64,000 bases of DNA from Rhypophila decipiens (GCA_033297075.1 MU858148.1:62001-126000), one strand, 5' to 3'; numbered from the stretch's first letter, positions 20,462-32,644 are shown. Notes: generated from the sequence alone by a model not told the origin. A program made the numbers and translations.

Positions 20462-22028
20462 CTACAATAGACCTTGTTTCTGGAGATCCAGGTAGACCTT
20501 CTCGGGCATCACATTACCGTCGCGGTCCTCCATCTGGATGATCGAGCCATCCTCGACCTCTCCCTTCTTCGAGTCTCTCTGGATCTTGTCCCACAGCTTC
20601 ATCGCTTCCTCAATAGACGTGATGTCGCGGAATAAGTGGGTATTAGTGATGCCGAGGCGCTTGAGGTTGGTTATGTGGCTCGTCTCGTTGAAGTGCTTGT
20701 CGAAGGCGCGCCGGCCTCGGTAGACAAAATTTCCGCAGATTTCGCAGGGGAACTCTTGTCCCAAACCATGCAGTCTGTACAACCAAAAGGGGATCGGCTT
20801 GCCATCCCAAGCAAGGGGCAGTTTGAGTGGGTTATAGATCTTGTCGTCTCCATTCTCGTCCTTCTCTTCCTCAACCTCCTGGTTTTGGTAACTGGAGGCC
20901 GAGCTGAACATGTTCTCAAGCTCCTGCTGACGCTCGCGCTCAGTCATTCCCTGCCGGCGCTCGACATTGACTCGGGTATCGTCTCTCTCAGTGCTCATGG
21001 CTGCCGCAAGCTTCTTGATGCGGTATTCTTTGTGTGCGACAGCACGCTCCTTCAGGCGGAGCGCAGTTGCAGCGGCTGTTCCGTCCGACATTCCCTCGTC
21101 TGCCCCGTCGGCGGTGCCAAGCAGCTTCGCAGCATTGATGTGTTTCTTGCCCGTGAGATGACCCTTGTAGACATTGGGGTTCTTGAATTCCTTCTCGCAA
21201 GCCTCGCACCAGATCGCGTCCGCGCTGCTGAGGGCCCTACCCCCATTGCTCTTCTCCGCGGCTGTTGTTAACTTGGATCTTTGCCATCCTTCGACCTCGT
21301 CTTTCTCCCATGCTGCCTCGAATTCGTTGTCCCAGCCGATAAAGACTTTGTCGAGATTCTCCAAAGGTCTTGTTCGGCGCATGAAGGATTCAAGATACTC
21401 CTGCAGCTCCACAAGGTACTTGAAGTAAGATGCCGTCAACTTATCCGCTCTCTTGACACCGCCATACGTGTATTGAAAGTTGTCGAAGTACTCGAGATAC
21501 TGCAAGTAAGAATGGCGCTTGACGTTTGGAAGATTCTGGAAAACCTCGTGCAGGCCGACGAGATCAAAATATCGCCCGTATGCCTCTTCTCCGGAAAACA
21601 TGTTCTCGACGATGTACGGATGGTCTTCTCCTCTGCGTGGTCGATACCACTGCTCTGGGTTATCAGCCTGCTCGGCTTGGTACCGCGAATGGTGATCCTT
21701 GATTTCGTTCACTTGACGATAGAACTCCTCGAACGGGTCGCCGCTGCCAATTTGCAGTAACTCTTTGGTGCGCTCATCATTGCGTTTTTCGCATATCTCG
21801 AGGAGTTCGCGAGATTGGTTTTGAATTTGGTCGAGCAATTGTGAGATTTCGTGATCTCTGTTCAGTCGGTCTCGAATCTGCAACGAAACATGTCAGTTGA
21901 AGTCCAGGAAGGGAAGGGGGAGATCTGGCGCAACATACGTGGCTGGGCTCCTGGGCAACGCGGTCGGCAATTCCTTGCTCGAGGCGCTCCAGGTCCTCGT
22001 GGATATATCGCTGCTCTTCGAAGAGCAT
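20462..22028 (-). CDS. SF3A3: Splicing factor 3a subunit 3 (SF3a60 / Prp9 family)
   Basis: Two exons, complement(join(20462..21877,21939..22028)), encode 501 residues with one 61-base phase-0 intron (GTATGT...TTGCAG). SF3a60 is part of the U2 snRNP SF3a complex and helps U2 engage the branch site in the nucleus. The N-terminus (LFEEQRYIHEDLERLEQGIA) and the FYRQVNEIKDHH and FDNFQYTYGGVKRADKLT-like blocks are family-typical. An internal C2H2-type zinc finger (WCEACEKEFKNPNVYKGHLT...KKH) lies at about 252. The C-terminal matrin-type finger (FPCEICGNFVYRGRRAFDKH...ETSH) lies at about 406. Length fits the family (about 500). It is divergent from the FAL1 gene across 413 bases. The gene symbol is the human ortholog name. 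Confidence 0.95.
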
Positions 22029-22441
22029 CCTGATGTGTTGACGAAATGTAAATTATATACAGAACGTTTAGATCTGCAGGGAATGCGTGCGATCGGGTTT
22101 TTACCAGTCTGGATGAATGTGATGCGTTGCGATTTGGTTCTCCAGAATTGTTCGATGAAGAGCTACGGTTACCACGCGGAAAGCTTTCGCGACGGCGCCA
22201 AGCAGCCAAGTTATCCACTGAAGGGTCAGGCTACAGGGACCATGTGAAATAAAGTTGGCCCGAACTTTCTCCGAACCGCGCTAAGATTTTCTTCCAGCAG
22301 GGGTCCCACCACCCGTTGCGATCATCAGTTCGCCGCATCAAGGTCTCAAAACAACTTCAGACATTGACAAGGCACAAGCTCCTCTGCAAGACCTCAACCA
22401 AACTTCCCTCCACAAACCGAATCACCACGAAATCGAACGAA
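22029..22441. promoter_or_regulatory. Shared promoter of the SF3a60 / eIF4A-III divergent pair
   Basis: This 413-base gap between two divergent start codons must hold both promoters and leaders. The part before 22442 is A/C-rich (caagacctcaaccaaacttc), like a fungal leader. No TATA box is evident, as is usual for housekeeping genes. Confidence 0.5.
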
Positions 22442-23770
22442 ATGGCAGAAGGTGGCATTGATCGCAAGGCCGATGAGAAGATGCAATTCTCGACCTCGAA
22501 AGAGGTCACAGTGCATCCGACCTTCGAGTCTATGTCGCTGAAAGGTGCGATTTTACCTCTTGACAACGCGATGGTTGGGGTACATCTTCGGGTTGCTAAC
22601 ATGGCCGTTCAACAGAGTCTCTTCTTCGCGGTATCTACGCCTACGGCTACGAATCTCCCTCTGCCGTTCAGTCTCGAGCCATCGTTCAAATATGCAAGGG
22701 TCGCGACACCATCGCGCAAGCCCAGTCTGGTACTGGTAAAACGGCTACTTTCTCCATCAGCATGCTCCAGGTCATCGATACCGCGGTCCGCGAAACACAA
22801 GCGCTTGTCCTCTCCCCAACCCGTGAACTTGCGACACAGATTCAGAGCGTCGTCATGGCGCTTGGCGACTACATGAACGTGCAATGCCATGCCTGCATTG
22901 GTGGTACAAACGTTGGCGAAGATATCCGCAAGCTCGAGTACGGTCAACACATTGTCTCCGGAACCCCTGGTCGCGTCGCCGACATGATCCGACGCCGCTA
23001 CCTCCGCACTCGCCACATCAAGATGCTGGTTCTTGACGAAGCCGATGAACTCCTGAACGCGGGTTTCAGAGAGCAGATCTACGACGTGTACCGCTACCTC
23101 CCCCCTGCCACTCAAGTCGTGGTCGTCTCAGCTACTCTCCCATACGATGTGCTCGAAATGACGACCAAATTCATGACCGACCCCGTGCGCATTCTCGTCA
23201 AGCGTGACGAGTTGACGCTTGAAGGCTTGAAGCAATACTTTATCGCCGTCGAGAAGGAGGACTGGAAATTCGACACGTTGTGCGACCTTTATGACACCCT
23301 CACCATCACGCAGGCCGTCATCTTTTGCAACACGCGGAGAAAGGTTGACTGGTTGACCGACAAGATGCGCGAGGCCAATTTCACCGTGAGCAGCATGCAC
23401 GGAGAGATGCCGCAGAAGGAGCGTGACAGCATTATGCAAGACTTCAGACAGGGCAACAGCAGAGTGCTCATCTCGACTGACGTGTGGGCTCGTGGTATTG
23501 ATGTCCAGCAAGTCAGCTTGGTCATCAACTATGATCTCCCCAGCAATCGTGAGAACTACATCCATCGCATCGGTCGTTCGGGTAGATTCGGTCGCAAGGG
23601 TGTCGCCATCAACTTCGTTACTAGCGAGGATGTGCGCATTCTTCGGGATATCGAGTGTAAGTTGTGTCTTGTGGTTTCTGTCGAGACTCTTGCTAACCTT
23701 TGTCTTCCTAGTGTACTATTCCACCCAGATCGACGAGATGCCCATGAACGTCGCCGATCTTATTGCTTAA
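22442..23770 (+). CDS. FAL1: ATP-dependent DEAD-box RNA helicase eIF4A-III (FAL1)
   Basis: Three exons, join(22442..22544,22616..23656,23712..23770), encode 400 residues, the normal length. Introns are 71 and 55 bases. Motifs in order are the Q-motif region ([13 protein letters not shown]), Walker A AQSGTGKT at about 70, PTRELA, GG, TPGR, DEAD at about 174, SAT at about 205, ARGIDVQQV and [13 protein letters not shown] at about 350. The C-terminus [18 protein letters not shown] is that of eIF4A proteins. The [17 protein letters not shown] block and the length distinguish eIF4A-III/FAL1 from general eIF4A. The protein acts in the nucleus and nucleolus, in exon-junction complexes where these exist and in 18S rRNA maturation in yeast. 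Its divergent neighbour is another RNA-processing gene. Confidence 0.93.
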
Positions 23771-24493
23771 GTCGGTTCTACTTGCCGAGAAAGCACGGGT
23801 TGTGTACGAATATTCATAGGGACAAGCAAAAGCTGCGGGAATGCAGCTGATAAGGTTATCTGCCAAGGGTCGTGGGAGGAAAGGGGCACCTTCTTTCAGG
23901 GGTAAGTCCTATTTTCCATCTCCTTTCAGAGGTATACTCTACTGGCAACCATTTACTGACGCCTGCAGAGGTCAGATTGTTTTAAGATTGACAAAATCCG
24001 GGCTAAGTCCCGCATAACATCAATTGCCAGCTTCAAGCAGGCCAGAACAGAGATTAGGCCGGTTTGTTACCGAGTCTTATGTTATCAAGGATTTGAGAGC
24101 CATAGGTAGAGCTAGACGTGCGAGTGACAAGTCCGTGAAATACGCACTTTGATGTAGATTTTGTCTACATTTGGTTATTTATGCTATGCGAGCTGAAAAA
24201 CTATCTTCCTTGCCTTGTCTCATTTCATCATCTGATGGCTGAATGGCGTGTTCTCGCGTAATGTGAGCCATCCATAAGTGGATGGGCTATTATGTACAAG
24301 CTTGACCCCCAAGCCATGGCTTCCATGTCGACAACATTTCCACCTCTTATAGATATATTGCTGGTCAGCCCGAGGTGCTCTCGTCCTCCTCCTCGACTTT
24401 ATTCAACTTGATATATTATCACCTGGTGGTTTTTGATACCTTGTTAATCACGTCTCTCTTGCCACACATCAGCAGCAGTCTCTTGCAAACAAG
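23771..24493. other. Intergenic, no gene seen
   Basis: Holds the 3' flank of FAL1 and the promoter of the OsmC-like gene. Part of it is AT-rich. Nothing else recognised. Confidence 0.4.
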
Positions 24494-25090
24494 ATGATCC
24501 CCGCAAGGCTCACGAAGGCATTGACTCGCCGCTCTGCCCTTTCAGTCAAGCCACAATTGCTCCCCCAATCAACCATTGTCAACTACCAGAGACGCCAATT
24601 TTCCCAAACAAGACCAGCACTGACCTCAACCCTCCCAGTCCAAATCCACGGCAAAGGAAGCGGCACGTCCCAGACCATCACCGTCCAAAACAAACCATAC
24701 ACCTTCCAAACAGACACATACACCACACTCGGAGGCAACGATGCTCACCCATCCCCTGTGGCTTATTCCCTCGCCAGCCTGGGATCATGCAACCAAGTGA
24801 CAGGGAGCGTGGTAGCCCGGGATCATGGAATCAAAGTCGGACAGTGGGATGTTGAGGTTGAGGGTCAGTTACCTACTGATGTTCTTGTGGGGGGGAAACA
24901 AGGGAACCCGAACTGGGTCAGTGTGGAACTCAAGATCCATGTGCAGACTGATCTTGATGTTGCGACTGAGGAGGGTAGGAAGAAATGGGATTTCTTTGTC
25001 GGTGAGGTTGAGAGACGGTGTCCTATTACGCAGCTGTTTAAGTTGAGTGGGGTGCGGTATGAGAGTGTCTGGGTGAATGAGAGGTTGTGA
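24494..25090 (+). CDS. OsmC/Ohr-family thiol protein, likely mitochondrial
   Basis: A single exon encodes 198 residues. The first 45 or so residues are basic and Ser/Gln-rich without acids (MIPARLTKALTRRSALSVKP), a typical mitochondrial leader ending near RRQFSQTRP. The OsmC fold follows. The two conserved Cys are visible, in SLGSCNQVTG and in ERRCPITQLF. Members of this family that have both Cys reduce organic hydroperoxides with a Cys-pair mechanism. The start at 24494 is the one that includes the leader. The fungal members are little studied, so the substrate is inferred from the bacterial family. Confidence 0.85.
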   Translation: MIPARLTKALTRRSALSVKPQLLPQSTIVNYQRRQFSQTRPALTSTLPVQIHGKGSGTSQTITVQNKPYTFQTDTYTTLGGNDAHPSPVAYSLASLGSCNQVTGSVVARDHGIKVGQWDVEVEGQLPTDVLVGGKQGNPNWVSVELKIHVQTDLDVATEEGRKKWDFFVGEVERRCPITQLFKLSGVRYESVWVNERL

Positions 25091-25473
25091 GCTTGTATGA
25101 CGTGTTGATGTGGGATACTGGTTTATGGGGGTATATGGATAACTCTTACGTTCAGTGAAGTATTGTTTCATCTGTAATAAAAGTGGTTAGGATTTCAAGG
25201 TATGAACACATCGCTGGGTGAGACCACCCTTTCCTCTGCGGGTTTTCCAATCCCAAGATTTCCGAACATCACTTGAAAATATAAACACTGGCAAGTGTGT
25301 TTTAAATCATTAAGCTTTCTCAAACACATGCAAAAGTTTGTCTTCTTCGCTCGGTGAGTGACTCACTCGGTCAAATAAGCCTTCACCGGCCGCCTCAAGC
25401 TCCATCCCGAGCTCCAGAATCCCCCTGATAATCCGACCCACCTCAACAACCTTCAACTCCAGTCGAGTAGAAA
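25091..25473. other. Intergenic, no gene seen
   Basis: 3' flank of the OsmC-like gene and 5' flank of the tRNA-Pro gene. Nothing else recognised. Confidence 0.4.
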
Positions 25474-25583
25474 GGCTCAATGGTCTAGTGGTATGATTCG
25501 CGCTTCGGGTATCCCAGGATTCCCACACTTGGCAACAAGTGCAGCTATGTGCGAGGTCTCGGGTTCGAATCCCGATTGAGCCC
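25474..25583 (+). tRNA. tRNA-Pro (anticodon CGG) with 38-base intron
   Basis: Acceptor stem GGCTCAA/TTGAGCC with discriminator C, D arm TGGTCTAGTGGTATGA, anticodon stem CGCGC/GTGCG (one G-T pair), loop TTCGGGT, and T arm CTCGGGTTCGAATCCCGA. A 38-base intron follows the base 3' of the anticodon. The mature length is 72. Confidence 0.95.
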
Positions 25584-26349
25584 GTCACTTTTGCTTTTCG
25601 AAAACAATGATCGGCGAGATTACTTGCTTGTTTTTATCTGTTTGATTTCATTTTTGTATCAATTTAAAACTGTTATTTCATTAGCAGAGATAGTTAAAAT
25701 GTGTTGCTGCTTCTTTTCGTGTGTGAGTGCTTGCTTGTCTTCGTGGTCCTCGTAGTATCAATCTGCCCTAGGATGTGAACGACATGAACATCCACAAAGG
25801 CTGTTTGGTTTTGAGTTAGGTCCTATCATCATTCAATGCCCATATAGCCCCCACGAAACAGATTGCGTCAGTTTCATTCGGAGATATCGACATCGGTAGA
25901 TGAAGCATTGAAGGAAGAAGCTAGTTCCGGGAGGATCGTAGACATTCGAAATCTGTACCAACAAAAGAGAAGTCTACCTTGACATTGTGCCAAAACAACT
26001 GGCAACTAATGTCTGTCGGTATCCCTGAACATGAGGATAGACCTTGAGTATCCGTTCCTGCGATCTTATAGTCACCAAGAATCGAGATCGGGACCACAGG
26101 AAGGTCCATGCCGTCCTTGGCTGCCTGGTTGTTCTGTTTGTTTGAATTTGCATATCATCAAGTGCCTCGGGCTTGAGATGCCGGCCCCTTCACCTCTTGC
26201 CAAGGCAGGTCTACAAGCAGGGAACCTAGTACTGATGAAGAGAGAGATGATGTTCTTTTCATTAGCAGAATTAGTCTAGGCTTGAAAATCGGATTCAAAT
26301 CCCCCAGAACCCAAGATTTCCACTCAAAAGATACCAAAGAAAATCACAC
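25584..26349. other. Intergenic, no gene seen
   Basis: A T-rich tRNA terminator-like region is followed by sequence with only short, unsupported frames. Confidence 0.4.
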
Positions 26350-27900
26350 CTAACATGGAGCCACTCCATATTTCACCTTGACAGGCTCAGGAGGCTCAGG
26401 AGGCTCAGGTATCCCAAGCCCAATCTCATCTTGTGACAATATTGAGCTTGACGGCCGGGACCTGGTGTTGGAAGAACCATCACTCCCCTTCTCGCTATCC
26501 GATCTCCTTTGATCCTCTTCACCGAGCAGCTCCAGATTCCCGCTGTCCTCGTTGTGACAGAATATACTCCGGGTCTGGCTATGTCCGTCAGCACTACCAA
26601 CCGTGGTATGAAGCCATAAGCTTCTCTCCCTGATCCTCGCTGGTGAAAGCAGCCTCGATGGGTTTGACCCGATAGTAGGTGGACCTCTTTTATTACCGTC
26701 ATGGGAACCGCCTGAATCTTCAGCTGCGGGAGAAGCGGCCGCAGCCTCGATATCATGCCCCAACTTCTTCCGTCCCATTGCTGCCCGGTCTCCCGAATCC
26801 GAACGAGATCCCCACAGCCGCGGAAAGACCCTCACCATCAACGGCTTGAGGGTCATGCAACAGGCACAAGCAATGGCTGCGTTGACCTCGACGCAGGTCA
26901 GATAGGCGATACTGACATTGTCGTAGGTGAAATCGGGTCGTTTATCTTCTTCGACCAAGTCCCACAGGCGGACGACGGATATAGTGCAGACCCTGGATAA
27001 GACATTCATGAGCAACCGAACTCAACGCTGCGGTAGTGAAAAACAGAGAAAGACAAACGCGAGAAAGGGGCAAACTTACAAAAACCCCAACCCAAAAATC
27101 GAATACAGAAATATCTTCTGCCGAGCTCGGATACGTAGATTCACAATGACCGGCAAAGGCAGGACATACAGTAGCACATCTGTCCCGATATGCAGCCCCG
27201 TATTGGCAAACCAGATTTGCAACGAATGGCAATACACCGTCCCTTGCCCCTGCAAGGCAGAACGATCCCAAAACGCCCGGAGCGGAACACAAGCCGTCAC
27301 GACCGTGGCGAGTGTCCAGATCCCGTTGGCAAAGATCACGATGCCCATTATTGCATAAACGGCATACCGCGCGTGTTGATACGACAGGATCCGGATGTAT
27401 AGCAGGAGGATGGAGATCTTGGTGAATAGAAGGGCTAGCATGTACCACAGGATTGTGTACCATCCTGCCTGTGGTTTTGTCAACGAAATGAGGTACATCA
27501 TTCGATATAAAAAGGTGTCCACTTACTCGAGCCATTGGTATCATCAGGGAGAGGTCTACGTCGAGCGTGTGCTTCCCGAGACCGTCCATCGCCTCTGTAT
27601 GTGAGAAACGTGATGATGATTAGCATTGAACAGACAAGATCCAAGTTTGTATTGCAGCTGAAACCACCCACGCTCAATCATCCCAGCAGAGGTTGCTCCC
27701 GAGAATACCAGCGCCACCAGGATGAACCAGTCCTCCATACCCAGGACATTATGGAGGAGATATCCACGGGTGTAGAAGCGGAGGGCTACAAAGGAAGCCC
27801 CGATGGCCCATGTTATCGCTGCGCATACGATGATGTCTATCTGGCGGCTCTGGTCTGGGTTTGAGATGAGTAGGAAGTGAGAATTGGTTGGGTTGGACAT
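26350..27900 (-). CDS. Rhodopsin-domain (PTH11-like) seven-helix membrane protein 3
   Basis: Four exons, complement(join(26350..26992,27080..27468,27527..27594,27672..27900)), encode 442 residues. Introns are 87, 58 and 77 bases. Helix 1 (IIVCAAITWAIGASFVALRF) is followed by GMEDWFILVALVF, then MDGLGKHTLD in the first outer loop. YMLALLFTKISILLLYIRIL, VPLRAFWDRS and VLPLPVIVNLRIRARQKIFL come next, all in family order. The seventh helix is around IAYLTCVEVNAAIACACCMT, the W/E-x-x-x-A-I-x-C-x-C position. The cytoplasmic tail (about 270-442) is Ser/Arg/Glu-rich and ends in a short PEPPEP repeat. Probably a plasma-membrane sensor; the ligand is unknown. Exon fits are phase-consistent throughout. 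Confidence 0.88.
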
Positions 27901-29707
27901 GTTTATAGTCAGGGCACAATGTCTCGACGGTGCTGTTGGATATGAGTCCCCTGCTCTGTTACAAGGGTGGACTTGCGAGCCAAACAAGATGTCGAATATA
28001 TCATCAAGTGTAAAAAGTCGAGGGCAAGGCACCCCATGTCTATAAGACCCACGGAACATGCTTCGAGCACAGAAATGGCGAGCGTGGAAAGAAAACTCGG
28101 ACCGTGCCGAAGGTATCGAGATCGTCACCATCTATACCGCTCGTCTGCCATTGCGGTTCAATAAGATGCCCATGATTTGCGCAACTCACTTCTCCGCAAG
28201 GGCCTCCTGATTGGAAACACAGTTATTCTTCTACAATGCGCCGACATTGGTCTGGTCGACGTTAGAATGCTCTCCCCCGGTTTCTTGGTCAAGGCGGAGG
28301 AGCTCTCAGCGGGATGTCCGTATCTGGAAGTCGTCAAAACTGCCGCATTGACCGTATCCCGATTGGTGTATATATGGTTATGTACGAGCGTAGAAAGCTG
28401 TTGAACTTTGAGGAGCTGGATGTAGCACCATGATTGCTGCGGAGGCGGGCTGTCACAAGTGCTGGGACGGCTGATCAGTTGCATAACACCATTTATACGA
28501 TAGCCCGATGGGGCATCGAGTGTGATATGAGTTGCAATCAAAACCCAAATGCAAGTTTGGCATTAGATGTGCATCCACAGACTCAGGTCGATCCGCCGTG
28601 GTTGTATGATCAGTCGTTGCAAGGAGTCGGGGCTTTTGTCCTGTCGCCGATTCTTCCTTGACAATGATCTGCTGCAGCGCAATCCATCCCAAACAAACCC
28701 AGGTTTCGAACGTCATCGGCACCAGAGAGTCAGCGGCAAGTTAAAAAGTCTGACCCAAACAACCAAAGCAGGTGCCACGGTATTACGGAGTAAGGAGTCG
28801 CTGTTTGAACACCAGCGTGTATGTCGGCATCGCTGGGAGTGGTTGACTACCGACATCTCACGAGGAACTTCTCAATGTGACAATGACGATGGCCCTATTT
28901 TGTCGACGATACTCTGAACTGACAATCAATCGGTCCAGCCACCCAGCCTCTTCCAATGTTTGTGCAGACTTTGGTCGATCGTACCTCCATAGACCTGTCA
29001 TGGAACAAAACAAGGACCACATGCGGTCCGAATTTCACGACGACAGACTGGAGACAATGACCAAGCCCGTAATCGAGCGGGAGGTTGTTCACAGTCCTCC
29101 CAACTGGTCACATCAAAAGTGAGAGAGAAAGCAAGCAGACAGTGCACGCAAGACTGGAATGTAGATCTCTAAAATGAAACTATCGACAGACCGACAACTG
29201 ACGACAGAGATTAACGATGGATCATTTCTTCTCCAAGCGCTCATATACACTAAAGTGCGTAGTTACCACGTATGCACCGCCAATTGATGGTAGCAGATGC
29301 TGTGGTTGAGCGCTCGTGACTATCTGAAGAAAGGAAAAGAGAAAACGGATCCAAAAAGCCGGGAAAAACTTGACGGTTTTAAACAGGTGCTGTGGGTCTT
29401 GGCATTTGAGCGTCACGTGCATCACAGATGCCGCTGTGGCTTTAAGCTCAGCGCCGCAAAACGAGCCGCCTCAAAGGCCCATTCGAATTACCGACGCTCT
29501 CATTGGTCAACTTTGGACCGAGGTGCCGAAACCACCCCAATCGCCCGTGTCCCGGCTTCCAATCGTGACGACTTCAAACCCATTCCCGCAAGCTCCGCTC
29601 TCCGGTGAATTGATTGAAACTCATCTCCAACCAGCCACGACCGCCCAGTCTCACGAGAGAACCCGGGACATACCGTCGACAAAGCGAGTACTGAAGCGCC
29701 TTTCACC
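27901..29707. other. Intergenic, no gene seen
   Basis: A 1.8-kb region between the divergent starts of the third rhodopsin-domain gene and SDHC. Frames here are short and overlap on both strands. The last 250 bases before 29708 are the SDHC promoter and leader. Confidence 0.4.
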
Positions 29708-30467
29708 ATGATCGCCCAGCGTGTAGGAACGACGGCGCTCCGCCGAGGTGGGTTGCGCAATTGCCGGGACGGATTGGGGAAGGAAGAAGAAGAATACTGA
29801 CGAGAATACACCACAACAGTCGCCGGCCAGCCCAAAACCTTCTTCACAGCCAACCTTGCCAGGATCTCTGCTACCCAGACTAGGTACGCCTTTCTTCCGC
29901 CCGGACTTGCTCCGATTGCACAACAAAAGGACGAAGCGAGCCTTCGAGCCCTCAATAAAAACCACGATCGACCTCCCCTTAGAAACAAACTAACAAAACT
30001 AACAACCGAAACCCCAAAACAGACAAGTAGCAACCCAAAAACTGACCCACGACGACGCAACCAACCTCCTGGCCCAACAACGCTTGCAGCGCCCGGTATC
30101 ACCCCACCTCGACATCTACGACAAGAAGCAGACCTGGTTCGGCGGCTCCATCTGGCAGCGCTTCACCGGATCCGCCCTCTCAGGCGGCCTCTACGCTTTC
30201 GGCGCGGCTTACCTCGCCGCCCCTCTTCTGGGCTGGCACCTCGAGAGCGCCTCCATCGCCGCCGCCTTCGGAGCGCTCCCCTTCGCCGTCAAGGGCGGTC
30301 TCAAGTTTGCCCTCGCCTGGCCCTTTGCCTTCCACGCTCTCAACGGTGTCCGTCACCTCGTCTTCGATCTCGGTTATGGGTTCGCCAAGAGGACTGTGAT
30401 CAAGACTGGCTGGTATCTGTGGGGAGCCTCCGCCGTGGCTGGTAGCTACCTTGCTTTCTTTCTCTAA
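29708..30467 (+). CDS. SDHC: Succinate dehydrogenase cytochrome b subunit (complex II, SdhC)
   Basis: Three exons, join(29708..29747,29820..29883,30023..30467), encode 182 residues. Introns are 72 and 139 bases. The first 60 residues form a basic mitochondrial leader (MIAQRVGTTALRR, then FFTANLARISATQT). The mature part starts QRLQRPVSPHLDIYD, the conserved quinone-site region with the Ser and nearby Arg, followed by three membrane helices. The haem-ligand region is FHALNGVRHLVFDLG. It anchors the catalytic flavoprotein and iron-sulphur subunits to the inner membrane and helps form the ubiquinone site, which is also the target of SDHI fungicides. The start is the only ATG that gives a leader in frame. 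Confidence 0.93.
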
Positions 30468-31173
30468 GCGCTGGTCTGGAAAGAGTTGAAGAAGCTGTCA
30501 TGTGATGGAGACGGAGCGGAATAACGGGATGAACAATATCTCCGGAACTCTGGGTTGGGGGAGTGGGCGCCGAGGATGGGGGTCCGCGTGTGGAGAGTAT
30601 GTTGGGTTTATAGACGGGGAGGCACCATTGTCACGATAGAAATTAAGCCTGCTACTATCAGGAAGGAGGGTGAGCGAGGACAAATACCCCTTGTTTATGG
30701 GCTATCCCGGTCTGTAACGGGACCTTGTAACATTTCTTTTCTCAAAGGATTGGGCCGGAATGGCGGCGGTTACCGAGTTCAACCGTTCATAAGAAGAGGG
30801 AAATTGGACCAAGTGAGGTGATTTGTGATGCTATTCACTAGAAAATGATGGCGCTATATAACTCGCCCAAAAGAGAAAAACTCAACGTGGTATCAATGGG
30901 CCATCCCAGTATAAAGCAAAGCAGGACCCCCTCCAGAAATAACAGTGACCAACTCCCCGTGTCCCAAACCAGTTTTCATTGTGCCCAGAATCAAAGAACT
31001 TCCTTCGTTAACCCTCACTGGGAGCTGTAGTTTCGGCCCAGTGTGACAGAGGAACTGCGCCGCTCTCTTTCGGGGACAGTAGCAGCCGTAGTAGCACGCT
31101 CTCCGACGGGGAGAGTGGCAGAATCATCAGCATGTCCAGCAACAGATCCAAGCCCATCAGTGTCTCGGTATTC
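30468..31173. other. Convergent 3' region, no gene seen
   Basis: Lies between the stops of SDHC (+) and TAF6 (-). No RNA or repeat recognised. Confidence 0.4.
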
Positions 31174-32644
31174 CTAATCCAGGGCCTGAACACTCAATAT
31201 CGCTCTGTTCAGACCATGATTCCGTAAAGCCGCGACCCTCTCTCCAATGGTGGCTCCCAAGAGCTCTGTCAGCTGCGCTGCTTCCCTGGACATGTCGGCT
31301 CCATTAACGGCGGTCGACAGGTCGGCAACACTGCTGGCAATGGTGGTGACCGCCTTCATAATAGCTCCCACCACCAGCTCGAACTCGACGTTGCTCAGCT
31401 CGCCCTTCTCTCGGAGCGGTTTGAGAATCGAGTTGTCCCAGGCCTTCATGTTGGGGAGCAGCAGCAGACGTACCGCCTCATACCCTCCGGCAGCTGAAAT
31501 CCCACTGATAGCGCCAAACCAGACCGCCGGCGTCTTGCTCGGGTCGAGGAAGTACTTCAGGCATGTTCTTGTCAGCTTGGGTCTGAGAAGAGCATTTGTG
31601 CCGCTGTATTTTTTGGAGATTGTTCCGAGTAGACTCGCTGCCACTTCGCGTAGTCGGTACTGGTCATGCAATGCGTCCGTGCCGTCATCTGCTCCACCAA
31701 GCTTGCGCCCCAGCAGGCATGTAAGAACCGGCGCTGACAGTGAGCTCGCGTACGGATCCAGAAACAAGTTAGGGTTGTGGATCAGCGCCTCAGCGAGATC
31801 CATCATCCCCTTGAGGACGAACAAGTCGTCCAGACTGTGCGTCACCCGGTCGGTGATTAGGCTGACAAAGTATGGGAGAAGTTGGTGGAGACCTGGGTCA
31901 GCGCGTACGGACTCCAGAGCAGCGGCACGCAGTTGCGTCTTTTCGTCCTCCGGAGAGTCGTCGAGGATGGCGGTCTGAATCTTGTCAAAGTACAAGACGA
32001 GTTCCTTGCTGATGACGTGCTTGACCGCGGGTCGGAAAGAGACATTATCGTTGCCTGCTAGGGCTGCTAGAGCAGGGTTGGCGCCGGGGCCCTTTGGTAA
32101 GAGGTCTTTGGATGAGTTCTCGGCGGTGGTGGGGTTCTGGGGGATCAGCGGTTGGACGCCTTCTATCGCGAGCCAATGGCCTGCAGAGAGGACGGAGGAA
32201 GGTCAGAAAATAACAGACAATCGATTGGGGAGGAGAGGTAGAGAGGCAGCACTCACCAGTGAAGCTCATGTCGCGGGGAATTTTGGGAAGAGGCGCATTG
32301 ATGAGCTTCTCGAAATCCACCTCCTCGTCGTCGATGTAGAACAGAGGCTGGCCGGGGCCCAAGCTCGCTTCTCCGTATCGTAGGGGCCGCGTCGATTGGT
32401 ATCCGTACAAAGGTTCGACGTCGAGAACCTTGAGTGCTTGGGACACGTCTTGACTGGTCATTGTGGTGCGGTTGGCAGCGCGCATGAAGCGCAAAGCCTC
32501 GACGATGACTTGGCCGACGCGATACTCGACATCTTGGGTTAGCAACCGGAGGGGCTCGTCGGCTAGAGATATGCCAATTGATTCTGCTACGTCTTTAACG
32601 CTTTCTGGGTTCCATAAGAGCTTGGGTCCTTCTGGGGTCGCCAT
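31174..32644 (-). CDS. TAF6: TFIID subunit TAF6
   Basis: Two exons, complement(join(31174..32180,32257..32644)), encode 464 residues with one 76-base intron (GTGAGT...CTGCAG). The N-terminal histone fold lies at about residues 10-80 ([18 protein letters not shown] to [16 protein letters not shown]), the part that pairs with TAF9. A linker ([20 protein letters not shown]) follows, and the TAF6 HEAT-repeat domain spans about residues 180-450 ([54 protein letters not shown]). TAF6 belongs to TFIID and, in fungi, SAGA. Length and order match the family. It is divergent from SLX1 across 688 bases. Confidence 0.95.

Noticed and set aside
26390..26410. Short tandem repeat ggaggctcaggaggctcagg
   Set aside because: It encodes the PEPPEPPEP tail of the third rhodopsin-domain protein and is explained by coding.
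28177..28722. Opposing short open frames between the third rhodopsin-domain gene and SDHC
   Set aside because: No splice-consistent extension and no family resemblance.
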